Shown piece after piece: positions 1-6,908 of a stretch of 52,750 nucleotides of DNA. Position 1 is the stretch's first letter. The number at the start of each line of letters is the position of its first letter. A program made the translations under genes and the position numbers. A model generated the notes under the pieces. It ran no database searches and was not told the DNA's origin. It saw only the letters and a program-made list of their open reading frames with translations. Source of the DNA: DAIOEK01 sp964600595 (GTDB lineage: Bacteria > Chloroflexota > Anaerolineae > Anaerolineales > Anaerolineaceae); the NCBI GenBank assembly GCA_964600595.1, contig CAZRKL010000002.1, forward strand, positions 1-52,750. The letters run 5' to 3'.

Positions 1-1
1 T

Positions 2-592
2 CCGTATCCGTACCGTGAATTTGATGTAATTGCAACCAATACCAACGCGCTGGGTGTGGAATACCCTGGTCTGACGACAATCAACCAGCAGTTATACTTA
101 CCAGATGAAAAACCTGATGAAGGGATTCCAAACAACATCCTGCTTGAATCGGTTATTGCCCATGAAACCGCACATCAGTGGTTGTATAACAAAATCGGGA
201 ATGACCAGGTGAATGAGCCCTGGCTGGATGAATCACTGACGCAATATGCGACCTATCGCTATTATGTTGATCAGTACGGGTCTCAGGCAGCCAAAGGATA
301 CTTACAGGATTTCTACAGCCGTTGGGATCGTGTAAATAGAGCGAATATTCCAATTGGCAAGCCGGTTGAGTATTATGCCGATGGAAGCTATAGCGCAATT
401 GTTTATGGAAGGGGAGCCATATTCTTCTACGAATTGGAACAAAAATACGGAATATCCATGATGGATGATTTCTTCCATGACTATGTAAAAAAATACTCCT
501 GGGATCTCGTCTCATCCCAGGAGATGAAAGACAGCCTTGAAGCTGCCTGTCAGTGTGATCTTAACCAGCTGTTTATGGATTGGGTAGAGTAG
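2..592 (+). CDS. M1-family zinc metallopeptidase, C-terminal part (5' end outside window)
   Basis: The frame is open from base 2, so the gene starts upstream of the window and the GTG at 56 is an internal Val codon. The translated part has GVEYPG, in the place of the GAMEN-type substrate loop of M1 aminopeptidases, then the zinc site HETAH (bases 161-175). A Glu 19 residues after the second His (WLDES) gives HExxH-x18-E, the gluzincin pattern of M1 enzymes. The chain ends with FMDWVE about 135 residues after the third zinc ligand. This is shorter than aminopeptidases with a full C-terminal helical domain, so it may be a compact secreted or membrane-anchored M1 peptidase. The family is clear but the substrate cannot be told. 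Its stop overlaps the end of the convergent sortase-like gene by 20 bases. Confidence 0.85.
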   Translation, partial: PYPYREFDVIATNTNALGVEYPGLTTINQQLYLPDEKPDEGIPNNILLESVIAHETAHQWLYNKIGNDQVNEPWLDESLTQYATYRYYVDQYGSQAAKGYLQDFYSRWDRVNRANIPIGKPVEYYADGSYSAIVYGRGAIFFYELEQKYGISMMDDFFHDYVKKYSWDLVSSQEMKDSLEAACQCDLNQLFMDWVE

Positions 593-1238
593 AAGCCCGC
601 TCAGCTGTAAAAGGTACAGCTATTATGAATAGTCTTCCCCAGGATAATTCGTTATCCTGAGCGATACAGGTTTGCATTACCAGGTGAGGATTTCCTTTAT
701 AAACTGTCTCAAAGAGGGATGAGGCTGTAATAATTTCGCCGGTTGCTAAATCTTTGAAATCAGATGACGGGCTGTTGGGCGATAGTGCCTGGTAAGACAG
801 GATTTTTTCAACAATAAATTTTTCAGTTTTTTCATTGCCGTAAAGGATGTAGATTTCATCATCGACAGCAACTTTTGAGAATGTGCTGCCACCGGCAAAA
901 TTATGTGCCAGCAAGCCAATTGTCCCAAATTGTTCTGCCATTCTGAACTGTGTAGCTACACCTGCCACGGATGAAACGAATGCATCTTTACCGGCAGGTT
1001 GCTGCATCACTCTGAGTGCCAGAGTGTCTTTTACAAATACTCCCCGAACCAGATCCTCTCCATCCCGGACGGATTGGGAGAATTCTGTATAGGAAACCGA
1101 TAAACCAGTTGAAGTGTTTTCACCATCTGCGGTAACCGGGATGATCGCTGCATTCACACCAGAGAAAGGAAGAACACTGGAAACCAGTGTGATTACCAGT
1201 GTGAAGATTATCAGAAAATTAATTTTGCGATCAGCCAT
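573..1238 (-). CDS. Secreted sortase-fold protein under a c-di-GMP riboswitch
   Basis: 221 residues. Residues 8-30 form a hydrophobic signal peptide or anchor ending near GVNAA. The rest shows the sortase catalytic layout: His112 in GLLAHN followed by a glycine-rich turn, Cys191 in the beta-7-like HLVMQTC, and Arg202 in SWGRLF. The His-Cys-Arg triad in this order and spacing is typical of sortases (cysteine transpeptidases that cut cell-wall sorting signals). The protein is divergent, with a long insertion around residues 150-180, and its class is not clear. No LPXTG-like tail was noticed in the other proteins of the window, so the substrate is unknown. The start ATG is preceded by AGAGGA within a small hairpin (1241-1254), and the leader carries a GEMM-I riboswitch. 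The overall role is inferred from motifs only. Confidence 0.72.
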   Translation of the reverse strand: MADRKINFLIIFTLVITLVSSVLPFSGVNAAIIPVTADGENTSTGLSVSYTEFSQSVRDGEDLVRGVFVKDTLALRVMQQPAGKDAFVSSVAGVATQFRMAEQFGTIGLLAHNFAGGSTFSKVAVDDEIYILYGNEKTEKFIVEKILSYQALSPNSPSSDFKDLATGEIITASSLFETVYKGNPHLVMQTCIAQDNELSWGRLFIIAVPFTAERASTLPNP

Positions 1239-1240
1239 CT

Positions 1241-1254
1241 TGTCCTCTTGGACA
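1241..1254 (-). promoter_or_regulatory. Hairpin enclosing the Shine-Dalgarno of the sortase-like gene
   Basis: On the minus strand TGTCC-AAGA-GGACA is a perfect 5-bp inverted repeat. The ribosome-binding sequence AGAGGA forms its loop and right arm, ending five bases before the ATG. It lies downstream of the GEMM aptamer and no run of U follows it, so it is a candidate translational expression platform. The stem is short and the role is inferred. Confidence 0.45.
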
Positions 1255-1310
1255 GGGCTTGACCGCGCAGCTTGGGTTGTTTACCGAAGGGGAATTCCAT
1301 TTGGAATGTT

Positions 1311-1395
1311 GATTTCGGCGGCCTGGCAGTCATTGCTTTACGCTTTAGACCCATAGCTTTGCGGCGCCGGTTTTCACCGGGTGTGCCCTTATCGA
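1311..1395 (-). ncRNA. Cyclic-di-GMP-I (GEMM-I) riboswitch aptamer
   Basis: Read on the minus strand, the core runs AAGGGCACACC, a CGGT-GAAA-ACCG stem with a GAAA tetraloop, CGCAAAGC, GGGTCTAA, a second hairpin, then GACTGCCAGGCC and GCCGAA. These blocks and their order match the GEMM-I family: GGGCAAACC, GAAA-capped P1b, CGCAAAGC, the tetraloop receptor, and GGTxGCCGA-like closure. The base that aligns with G20 of the Vc2 aptamer appears to be G (base 1388), which favours c-di-GMP over 3',3'-cGAMP specificity. The aptamer ends about 70 bases before the start of the sortase-like gene, and no terminator-like hairpin with a U tract follows. That points to translational control. This was identified by eye; no covariance model was run. 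Confidence 0.82.
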
Positions 1396-1431
1396 TTCAA
1401 ATCTTAAGGTACCAATAATTCATCTAAAACG

Positions 1432-1460
1432 ATTATAGGTTAGTATTAGGTTAGCTTCAT
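1432..1460 (-). promoter_or_regulatory. Candidate promoter of the riboswitch-sortase transcript
   Basis: On the minus strand a perfect TATAAT (1437-1432) lies 17 bases after ATGAAG (1460-1455), a poor -35 match. Transcription would begin near 1425, about 30 bases before the GEMM aptamer. The weak -35 together with repeats just upstream suggests an activator-dependent promoter. Confidence 0.5.
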
Positions 1461-1486
1461 TAATAAAACCTTACATACACCTTACA
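1436..1486. repeat. Two pairs of 8-bp direct repeats, each with an 11-bp period
   Basis: TAGGTTAG occurs at 1436-1443 and again at 1447-1454. ACCTTACA occurs at 1468-1475 and again at 1479-1486. Each pair is spaced by three bases, so it repeats every 11 bp, and the pairs are 21 bp apart, putting all four half-sites on one face of the helix. Direct repeats of this period are typical of OmpR/PhoB-family response regulators. The second pair sits about 43-61 bp upstream of the predicted start of the minus-strand transcript, a usual activator position. The regulator is unknown. Confidence 0.5.
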
Positions 1487-1564
1487 ATAACGACCGATAA
1501 GCTCTCAATTTATTTTCCATGCCGATCTACCTCACTTTTGTATATTGAATCACTCCATATCAAA

Positions 1565-1593
1565 TTCGCTTGCCAGCAGGTTGGATATATAAT
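1565..1593 (+). promoter_or_regulatory. Candidate sigma-70-type promoter of fhs
   Basis: TATAAT at 1588-1593 is a perfect -10 hexamer, 17 bases after TTCGCT (1565-1570), a weak -35. Transcription would start near 1600, about 60 bases before the proposed fhs start. The region 1239-1646 otherwise holds only the minus-strand riboswitch, promoter and repeats described here. Confidence 0.4.
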
Positions 1594-1658
1594 GAAAGAA
1601 ATCAAATTACTGCTCAATATATTCTTTGGCGCTATTAAGAGAAAGGATGGCTTTGATA

Positions 1659-3431
1659 ATGTCACCCCAGGTAAGTTTTTCTCGCAAAACATTCTCCCCC
1701 ACAAAATTGGATCTGGTAAAACCGGTTCCTTCAGATATCGAGATCGCCCAATCTGCTACATTGAAACCCATCAATCTGGTTGCGGAGGAGATGGGTATCT
1801 CCACTGATGAACTGGAGCTTTATGGTCCTTTTAAAGCAAAAGTCAAACTTGAAATCCTGGATCGCTTGAAAGACCATCCGAATGGAAAGTATGTGGATGT
1901 TACAGCCATCACTCCAACTCCTTTAGGTGAGGGTAAAACCACCACCACGGTTGGCTTGAGCCAGGCTCTGGGAGCCCATCTACAGAAAAGGGTAATCACC
2001 TGCATCCGCCAACCCAGCCAGGGTCCCACATTTGGTATTAAAGGCGGCGCCGCGGGTGGCGGATACAGCCAGGTGATTCCCATGGAAGATTTCAACCTGC
2101 ATCTGACGGGTGACATCCACGCCATCACAGCTGCAAACAATCTTCTTGCAGCGGCGATCGACGCGCGAATGCTGCATGAATCCGGCGCAACAGATGAGCA
2201 GTTATTTAACCGTCTGTGCCCAGCAGACAAGAAAGGTAACCGGACTTTCGGGAAAGGTTTGCTTGGGCGTCTGGCAAAGCTGGGGATAACCAAAAACAAT
2301 CCGGATGATCTAACACCGGATGAACGCAGCCGCCTCTGTCGATTGGATATTGACCCGGATACCATTACATGGAAACGGGTCATGGATACTAATGACCGCT
2401 TCCTAAGGGGTATCACGGTTGGGAAAGGTCCAGAAGAAAAAGGTCACGAGAGGGAAACAGGCTTCGATATCACGGTTGCAAGTGAAATTATGGCAATTCT
2501 GGCACTCACAACCAGCCTGAAGGATATGCGCGAGAGATTTGGAAAGATGGTAATTGGTTTAAGCCGTTCTGGAGAAGCTGTGACAGCTGAAGACCTCGGC
2601 ATCGCCGGCGCACTTACTGTTTTAATGCGCGACGCCATCAAACCCAACCTCATGCAGACACTGGAAGGCACACCTGTATTTGTACACGCCGGACCATTCG
2701 CCAATATCGCCCACGGCAACAGTTCAATCCTCGCTGACCAGATCGCGTTAAAACTGGCGGATTACGTGGTGACTGAATCTGGCTTCGGCGCAGACATTGG
2801 GATGGAGAAGTTCATGGATATCAAATGCCGCACATCCGGCTTGATTCCCAATGTTGTTGTACTGGTTGCAACAGTCCGGGCTCTGAAGATGCATGGCGGC
2901 GGACCTAAAGTGGTCGCCGGAAAACCGCTTGACCCGGCTTACACGGATGAGAATTTAGAATTATTAGGCGCCGGATTATCCAACATGGAGCACCACATCG
3001 CGATTGCCCGNNNNNNNNNNNNNNNNNNNNNNNNNNNNNNNNNNNNNNNNNNNNNNNNNNNNNNNNNNNNNNNNNNNNNNNNNNNNNNNNNNNNNNNNNN
3101 NNNNNNNNNNGCGAAAGAGATTTACGGCGCAGACGGTGTCGATTACACACCTGAAGCGGAAGAACAGATCGGCTCCTATACCCGCCTGGGCTTTGGATCT
3201 CTTCCCATTTGCATGGCAAAGACGCACCTATCGCTCACAGCTGATCCAACCATAAAAGGTGTACCCAAAGGGTTTCGCATCACCGTCAGAGAGATTCGCG
3301 CTTCGGTCGGGGCAGGTTTTCTCTATCCCCTGCTTGGGAAGATGAGCACCATGCCGGGTCTCCCAACCCGTCCCTCATTTTACGATATAGACCTGGAGAT
3401 TGAAACCGGAAAAGTATTGGGCTTATTCTAA
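1659..3431 (+). CDS. fhs: Formate-tetrahydrofolate ligase, interrupted by an assembly gap
   Basis: ATP-dependent formate-tetrahydrofolate ligase makes 10-formyl-THF for purine synthesis and for the methyl branch of the Wood-Ljungdahl pathway. The family start block SDIEIAQ, the nucleotide loop TPLGEGKTTT, and blocks such as SFGIKGGAAGGG-like, GDIHAI and RALKMHGG are present, as is the C-terminal MPGLPTRP. Between the GDIHAI region and DPDTITWKRV there is an insertion of about 45 residues, which the short Moorella-type enzyme lacks but eukaryotic and many bacterial enzymes have. ATG 1659 is chosen, with AAGGA about 11 bases upstream; ATG 1647 is an alternative, and either gives an N-terminal extension. 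100 N (3011-3110) interrupt the gene in the region that normally contains the AINxFPTD block. The 3' part resumes in frame at AKEIYGADGV. Confidence 0.93.
   Translation: MSPQVSFSRKTFSPTKLDLVKPVPSDIEIAQSATLKPINLVAEEMGISTDELELYGPFKAKVKLEILDRLKDHPNGKYVDVTAITPTPLGEGKTTTTVGLSQALGAHLQKRVITCIRQPSQGPTFGIKGGAAGGGYSQVIPMEDFNLHLTGDIHAITAANNLLAAAIDARMLHESGATDEQLFNRLCPADKKGNRTFGKGLLGRLAKLGITKNNPDDLTPDERSRLCRLDIDPDTITWKRVMDTNDRFLRGITVGKGPEEKGHERETGFDITVASEIMAILALTTSLKDMRERFGKMVIGLSRSGEAVTAEDLGIAGALTVLMRDAIKPNLMQTLEGTPVFVHAGPFANIAHGNSSILADQIALKLADYVVTESGFGADIGMEKFMDIKCRTSGLIPNVVVLVATVRALKMHGGGPKVVAGKPLDPAYTDENLELLGAGLSNMEHHIAIAXXXXXXXXXXXXXXXXXXXXXXXXXXXXXXXXXXAKEIYGADGVDYTPEAEEQIGSYTRLGFGSLPICMAKTHLSLTADPTIKGVPKGFRITVREIRASVGAGFLYPLLGKMSTMPGLPTRPSFYDIDLEIETGKVLGLF
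3011..3110. other. Assembly gap of 100 N inside fhs
   Basis: Exactly 100 N, the usual placeholder for a gap of unknown size. The ligase family has about 87 residues between the flanking blocks (HI... and ...KEIYGADG), against about 37 if the gap were real size. About 50 codons more than the N run are therefore expected to be missing. Confidence 0.97.
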
Positions 3432-3449
3432 TCAGCCCCATCTGAACAA

Positions 3450-3488
3450 AAAGACATCTGAGGTCATTTACTCTCCTCAGATGTCTTT
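3450..3488. terminator. Bidirectional intrinsic terminator between fhs and the GNAT gene
   Basis: AAGACATCTGAGG (3451-3463) pairs perfectly with 3475-3487 around an 11-base loop, and one more A-T pair extends the stem. It is preceded by an A-rich run and followed by TTTGTTT, so it can stop both converging transcripts. Confidence 0.85.
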
Positions 3489-3505
3489 GTTTCAACCAAG
3501 AATTG

Positions 3506-4006
3506 CTAATTCGTTCCTGCAGTTTTACTTCTCCGCTCCATCAAAACCACATCACGCCATTGTTTATTTAGTTTTCCCAGGCGTTCACGTTTCCCTACCA
3601 GCCGAAATCCGCTGATCAAATGGAGCCGGATGCTGGCTTCGTTTTCGGATAGAATGGCAGATTGAAGTGTCCAGATGCCATTTGCTTCAGATTCCTGTAT
3701 CAGGCGTTGCAGCAACTTCTTGCCAATACCTTTTCCCCGCGAAGACTGTGCAACGTAAACACTAACTTCTGTGACACCTGCGTATACATCACGGTTGGAT
3801 ACAGGCGACAACGCTGCCCAACCCACAATTCCCTGCTGATATTCTTCTGCTATCAGCCGGCAAGTCTTGATATGCATCTTGTCCCAAATTTCCCACTCAG
3901 GTGATTGTGTTTCAAAGGTAGCCAGTTCAGTGGCGATCCCTTCTTCATAAATAGATCGGACATTCTGCCAATCTTCAGCTTTCATTTCGCGGATAATCAG
4001 GTCCAC
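3506..4006 (-). CDS. GNAT N-acetyltransferase of the phosphinothricin/methionine-sulfoximine type
   Basis: 166 residues covering one GNAT domain. The acetyl-CoA loop is SSRGKGIGKKLL (Q/RxxGxG/A pattern). The following stretch GIWTLQSAILSENEASIRLH and the end WRDVVLMERRS match the PAT/MnaT/YncA branch, which acetylates small amino-acid-like substrates such as phosphinothricin, methionine sulfoximine or related compounds. The N-terminal IREMKAEDWQNVRSIYEEGI is also typical. The start is a GTG with TGAGG eight to nine bases upstream. It lies alone between the fhs terminator and dinG, on the same strand as dinG (stop of dinG at 4029). The exact substrate cannot be derived from sequence. Confidence 0.85.
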   Translation of the reverse strand: MDLIIREMKAEDWQNVRSIYEEGIATELATFETQSPEWEIWDKMHIKTCRLIAEEYQQGIVGWAALSPVSNRDVYAGVTEVSVYVAQSSRGKGIGKKLLQRLIQESEANGIWTLQSAILSENEASIRLHLISGFRLVGKRERLGKLNKQWRDVVLMERRSKTAGTN

Positions 4007-4028
4007 AGAGACACCTCACATAAATGTC

Positions 4029-6833
4029 CTAGCGGTTGAGCCATTTTTCCACTACACGCGGTAATTCGATGGATGACCCAATACGGGTGGTGCAGCGAGG
4101 AATTGAATCTAAGAATAGCTTACCATATTTCTTGGTGAGAATACGCTTATCCAGAATAACAACCACACCCCGGTCTGATTTGGTGCGGATCAACCTGCCA
4201 AATCCCTGGCGAAAACGCAGGATGGCTTCGGGCAGGTTGTACTCATTAAATGGATCATCAAATGTCTCACCACGGGCAGCAATAATTGGATCGGATGGAA
4301 CATCGAATGGAATCTTGGTGATTGCCAGTACAGAGAGTGCCTGCCCGGGTACATCGATCCCCTCCCAAAAAGAACGGGTTCCCAGCAATACAGATTTTTC
4401 ATTGCTCTTGAAACTTTCCAGTAAGCTGGCTGCCGAGGCACCTTCAGCCTGTTCGTATACGGTGATCCCTTTGTCAATTAAAAGTGGACTCAAGTAGGCT
4501 GAGGTTTGCTTCAATTGCGAATAACTGGTGAAAAGGGCAAGCAATCGTCCTTCGGTTGTTTTGCTTAACCGTAACAGGATGTTATTCAACTCCTGTTGAT
4601 AGCTGGATCCCATGGTGGGTTCCGGGATGTCATTCACCAGATACAGCATGGCAGCATCTTCATAATCAAAGGGAGATCCTACGGCCAGCTCATCAGCATC
4701 CTCCGCTTCGAGCCTGCCACGGAAATATGAAAAATCACCGGCGGTGGTCAGGGTTGCAGAAGTGACGATGACAGAATTTTTTTGGTTCCAGAGATGCTGC
4801 CGCATCAAAGGTCCAATTTGTAAAGGCGCGGCGTTGAGGCTGATACGGCTGCCAGTATTATTCATCTCTACCCAGTACACCCGGTCGGATGCAGGATTGG
4901 ACACCAACCCATTCAGGTTCACCTGAATTTCAGAAAACCGGCGCAGCAGGGTGCCAATGGACCCCTGTGAATCGGTCAGGTCATCAGAATCAATTTCCTG
5001 GTGATCGCCAATCCAGGTAAAAATGGCTGTAATCTGGCTGATCATTTGTTTAAGCGATGTATTCAGGTCATCCCATAAAATTTCCACCGCTGACCAATCT
5101 GGTTGCGTGCGGGTACCTGAAGTAATCCGAACCTGCTGGGAATAATTTACCGATCGCCCCGGGTTCTCCTGTATCTTAAGGAACTCTTCGATCTCCTTGA
5201 AGAAACCCTGTAACTGGCGCTGAACACGCGCGGCTGTGTCGGTTGCACCTTTGATTTCTTTTTCCATGTCAGCCAGATCACCCGGTGATACCACCCGATG
5301 AATGATATTCAGGAATCTGCCAAGGACCCCGCTGGAAGAACCCCCCAGCTCTTTCAGGATGCGCTCGATTTCAAGATAGGTAACGCGGAATGCCAGAGCG
5401 TTCGTAGTGGCATCTTCCAGATGGTGACCTTCATCCACAATCAGGTAATGGTATTCTGGCAGCACTCTGCTGCCCGTAGAGATGTCTGCCAGCAGCAGGG
5501 CGTGATTAACCACAATCAGATGGGCAGATTGGGCTGCCTGATGCGCCTGATAATACGGGCAGGCGCCTCCGGTTCTCTTGATGCAGTTTTCGATCGAGCA
5601 GGCTTCATCGTCTGCTGAGAGTTTATTCCAGGCATCCCGTTCATCCGGACCGGTCAGGCTGATCTCCGTCCGGTCGCCGCTGCCACCCCGGCTCAGCCAG
5701 ACCAACACCTTGGCGAGCACACGCATCTCTTCCAGTGATTCTGGCGGGCGCAAACGTGATGCTTCCAGACGCCGCGGGCAAAGGTAATTATTCTTTCCTT
5801 TTAATACACATGCCTGTAGATCAAGACCCAATGCTTCCTTCAGGTCAGGAATATCTTTCTTAATTAATTGTTCCTGCAGGTTGATGGTATTGGTGGAAAT
5901 AACCACCCGGGCGTTATTCTGCATCGCCCAGAAAGCGGCGGGTATCAGATACCCGTAAGATTTTCCAGTTCCAGTGGCTGCTTCCACAAGCAGATGCGCG
6001 CCAATATTAAAGGAATCTGCTACCTTGCGGAGCATCTCCACCTGCTGGGAGCGGTATTCAAAACCAGAAAAATGTTTCTGGAACGAACCGCCATTTTCAA
6101 GATGCGAAGCGATCAGTTCTATATCCAACGGCTGCATCTCATCACGCGGTTTAAGCGGTGCTTTGTATGAAGAAATCGCGAACAAACCTTCACTCGAACC
6201 GCTGCTCTTTTTGGGCAGGATCCCCTGACGTGCTTTGCGCCGGAAAGCCCACTCCATTGGTAGACGCGCGCCCCACTCAAATGGCTCGCTCAGACGAAGA
6301 ATTTCTGACAATAATTCTCCCGATAGCCCATACTCCGGATCAAGCATCTTGTTAAGCAATTTAAGGTAAACCTGAGCCGTCAGACGCGCATCGGTCAGGG
6401 CGCTGTGCAAATCATCCGGCACCTCAATTCCCAATTCCATTGCCAGAGCACCGAGATTGTACCTTCGCGCATCTGGCAGGAGAATGGATGCCATCTCAAA
6501 TGTGTCGATCCATTGGTGATCAAAAAATATACCGGCTTTTCGTAAAAAGCCCAGATCGAATTTAACATTCTGACCGAGTATGGGGGATTCTTCAACAAAA
6601 ACCACCAACTCCGGCGCAAGCGCTTTCAAAGTGGGAGCATCCACGACATTCTCATTCTTGATCCCGGTCAGCTGGGTTATGAAAGGCGGAATCTGTCTGC
6701 CGGGATTGACATACGACTTCCACTCGTCCTGGATTCCATCTTCATTAAAGCGCACGGCGCCAATCTCAATTATGGCGTCGCGGCGTGGATCCAGACCGGT
6801 GGTTTCAACATCTATTGCAACGATGGAAGGCAT
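4029..6833 (-). CDS. dinG: DinG-family DNA helicase with N-terminal DnaQ-like exonuclease domain
   Basis: 934 residues. Residues 1-170 form a DEDDh 3'-5' exonuclease: DVETTG (Asp8, Glu10), the NVKFDLGF block (Asp93) and HSALTD (His143, Asp148). A superfamily-2 helicase of the XPD/DinG type follows, with Walker A ATGTGKS (286-292), DEGHH (467-471) in place of the DEAH box, and the C-terminal block QGFGRLIR. Between Walker A and the DEGH box are Cys352, Cys412, Cys417 and Cys425, spaced like the four ligands of the iron-sulfur cluster of XPD-like helicases. It would act in DNA repair or unwinding of D-loops and R-loops. The product is longer than E. coli DinG because of the exonuclease part, as in Bacillus-type DinG. 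No clear Shine-Dalgarno precedes the ATG. Confidence 0.9.
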   Translation of the reverse strand: MPSIVAIDVETTGLDPRRDAIIEIGAVRFNEDGIQDEWKSYVNPGRQIPPFITQLTGIKNENVVDAPTLKALAPELVVFVEESPILGQNVKFDLGFLRKAGIFFDHQWIDTFEMASILLPDARRYNLGALAMELGIEVPDDLHSALTDARLTAQVYLKLLNKMLDPEYGLSGELLSEILRLSEPFEWGARLPMEWAFRRKARQGILPKKSSGSSEGLFAISSYKAPLKPRDEMQPLDIELIASHLENGGSFQKHFSGFEYRSQQVEMLRKVADSFNIGAHLLVEAATGTGKSYGYLIPAAFWAMQNNARVVISTNTINLQEQLIKKDIPDLKEALGLDLQACVLKGKNNYLCPRRLEASRLRPPESLEEMRVLAKVLVWLSRGGSGDRTEISLTGPDERDAWNKLSADDEACSIENCIKRTGGACPYYQAHQAAQSAHLIVVNHALLLADISTGSRVLPEYHYLIVDEGHHLEDATTNALAFRVTYLEIERILKELGGSSSGVLGRFLNIIHRVVSPGDLADMEKEIKGATDTAARVQRQLQGFFKEIEEFLKIQENPGRSVNYSQQVRITSGTRTQPDWSAVEILWDDLNTSLKQMISQITAIFTWIGDHQEIDSDDLTDSQGSIGTLLRRFSEIQVNLNGLVSNPASDRVYWVEMNNTGSRISLNAAPLQIGPLMRQHLWNQKNSVIVTSATLTTAGDFSYFRGRLEAEDADELAVGSPFDYEDAAMLYLVNDIPEPTMGSSYQQELNNILLRLSKTTEGRLLALFTSYSQLKQTSAYLSPLLIDKGITVYEQAEGASAASLLESFKSNEKSVLLGTRSFWEGIDVPGQALSVLAITKIPFDVPSDPIIAARGETFDDPFNEYNLPEAILRFRQGFGRLIRTKSDRGVVVILDKRILTKKYGKLFLDSIPRCTTRIGSSIELPRVVEKWLNR

Positions 6834-6840
6834 GCGTTGA

Positions 6841-6878
6841 TTATACCAGCGGGCGGCTCCTGCCGCCCGCTGGTATAA
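6841..6878. terminator. Perfect 17-bp inverted repeat between the VIT/VWA gene and dinG
   Basis: TTATACCAGCGGGCGGC (6841-6857) is perfectly repeated in inverse at 6862-6878 around the loop TCCT. The GC-rich stem could end the VIT/VWA transcript (stop at 6909), although no long U run follows. On the minus strand its right edge reads TATAAT, six bases before the dinG ATG, so it may also carry a dinG -10 element. A repetitive extragenic palindrome is another possibility. Confidence 0.65.
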
Positions 6879-6908
6879 GAAATTTAGGATATCTCACGTG
6901 AATTGTGA

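Noticed and set aside
1493..1500. ACCGATAA, similar to a sigma-28 -10 box.
   Set aside because: No TAAA-like -35 lies 15 bases upstream (CATA), and the gene downstream (fhs) is not flagellar.
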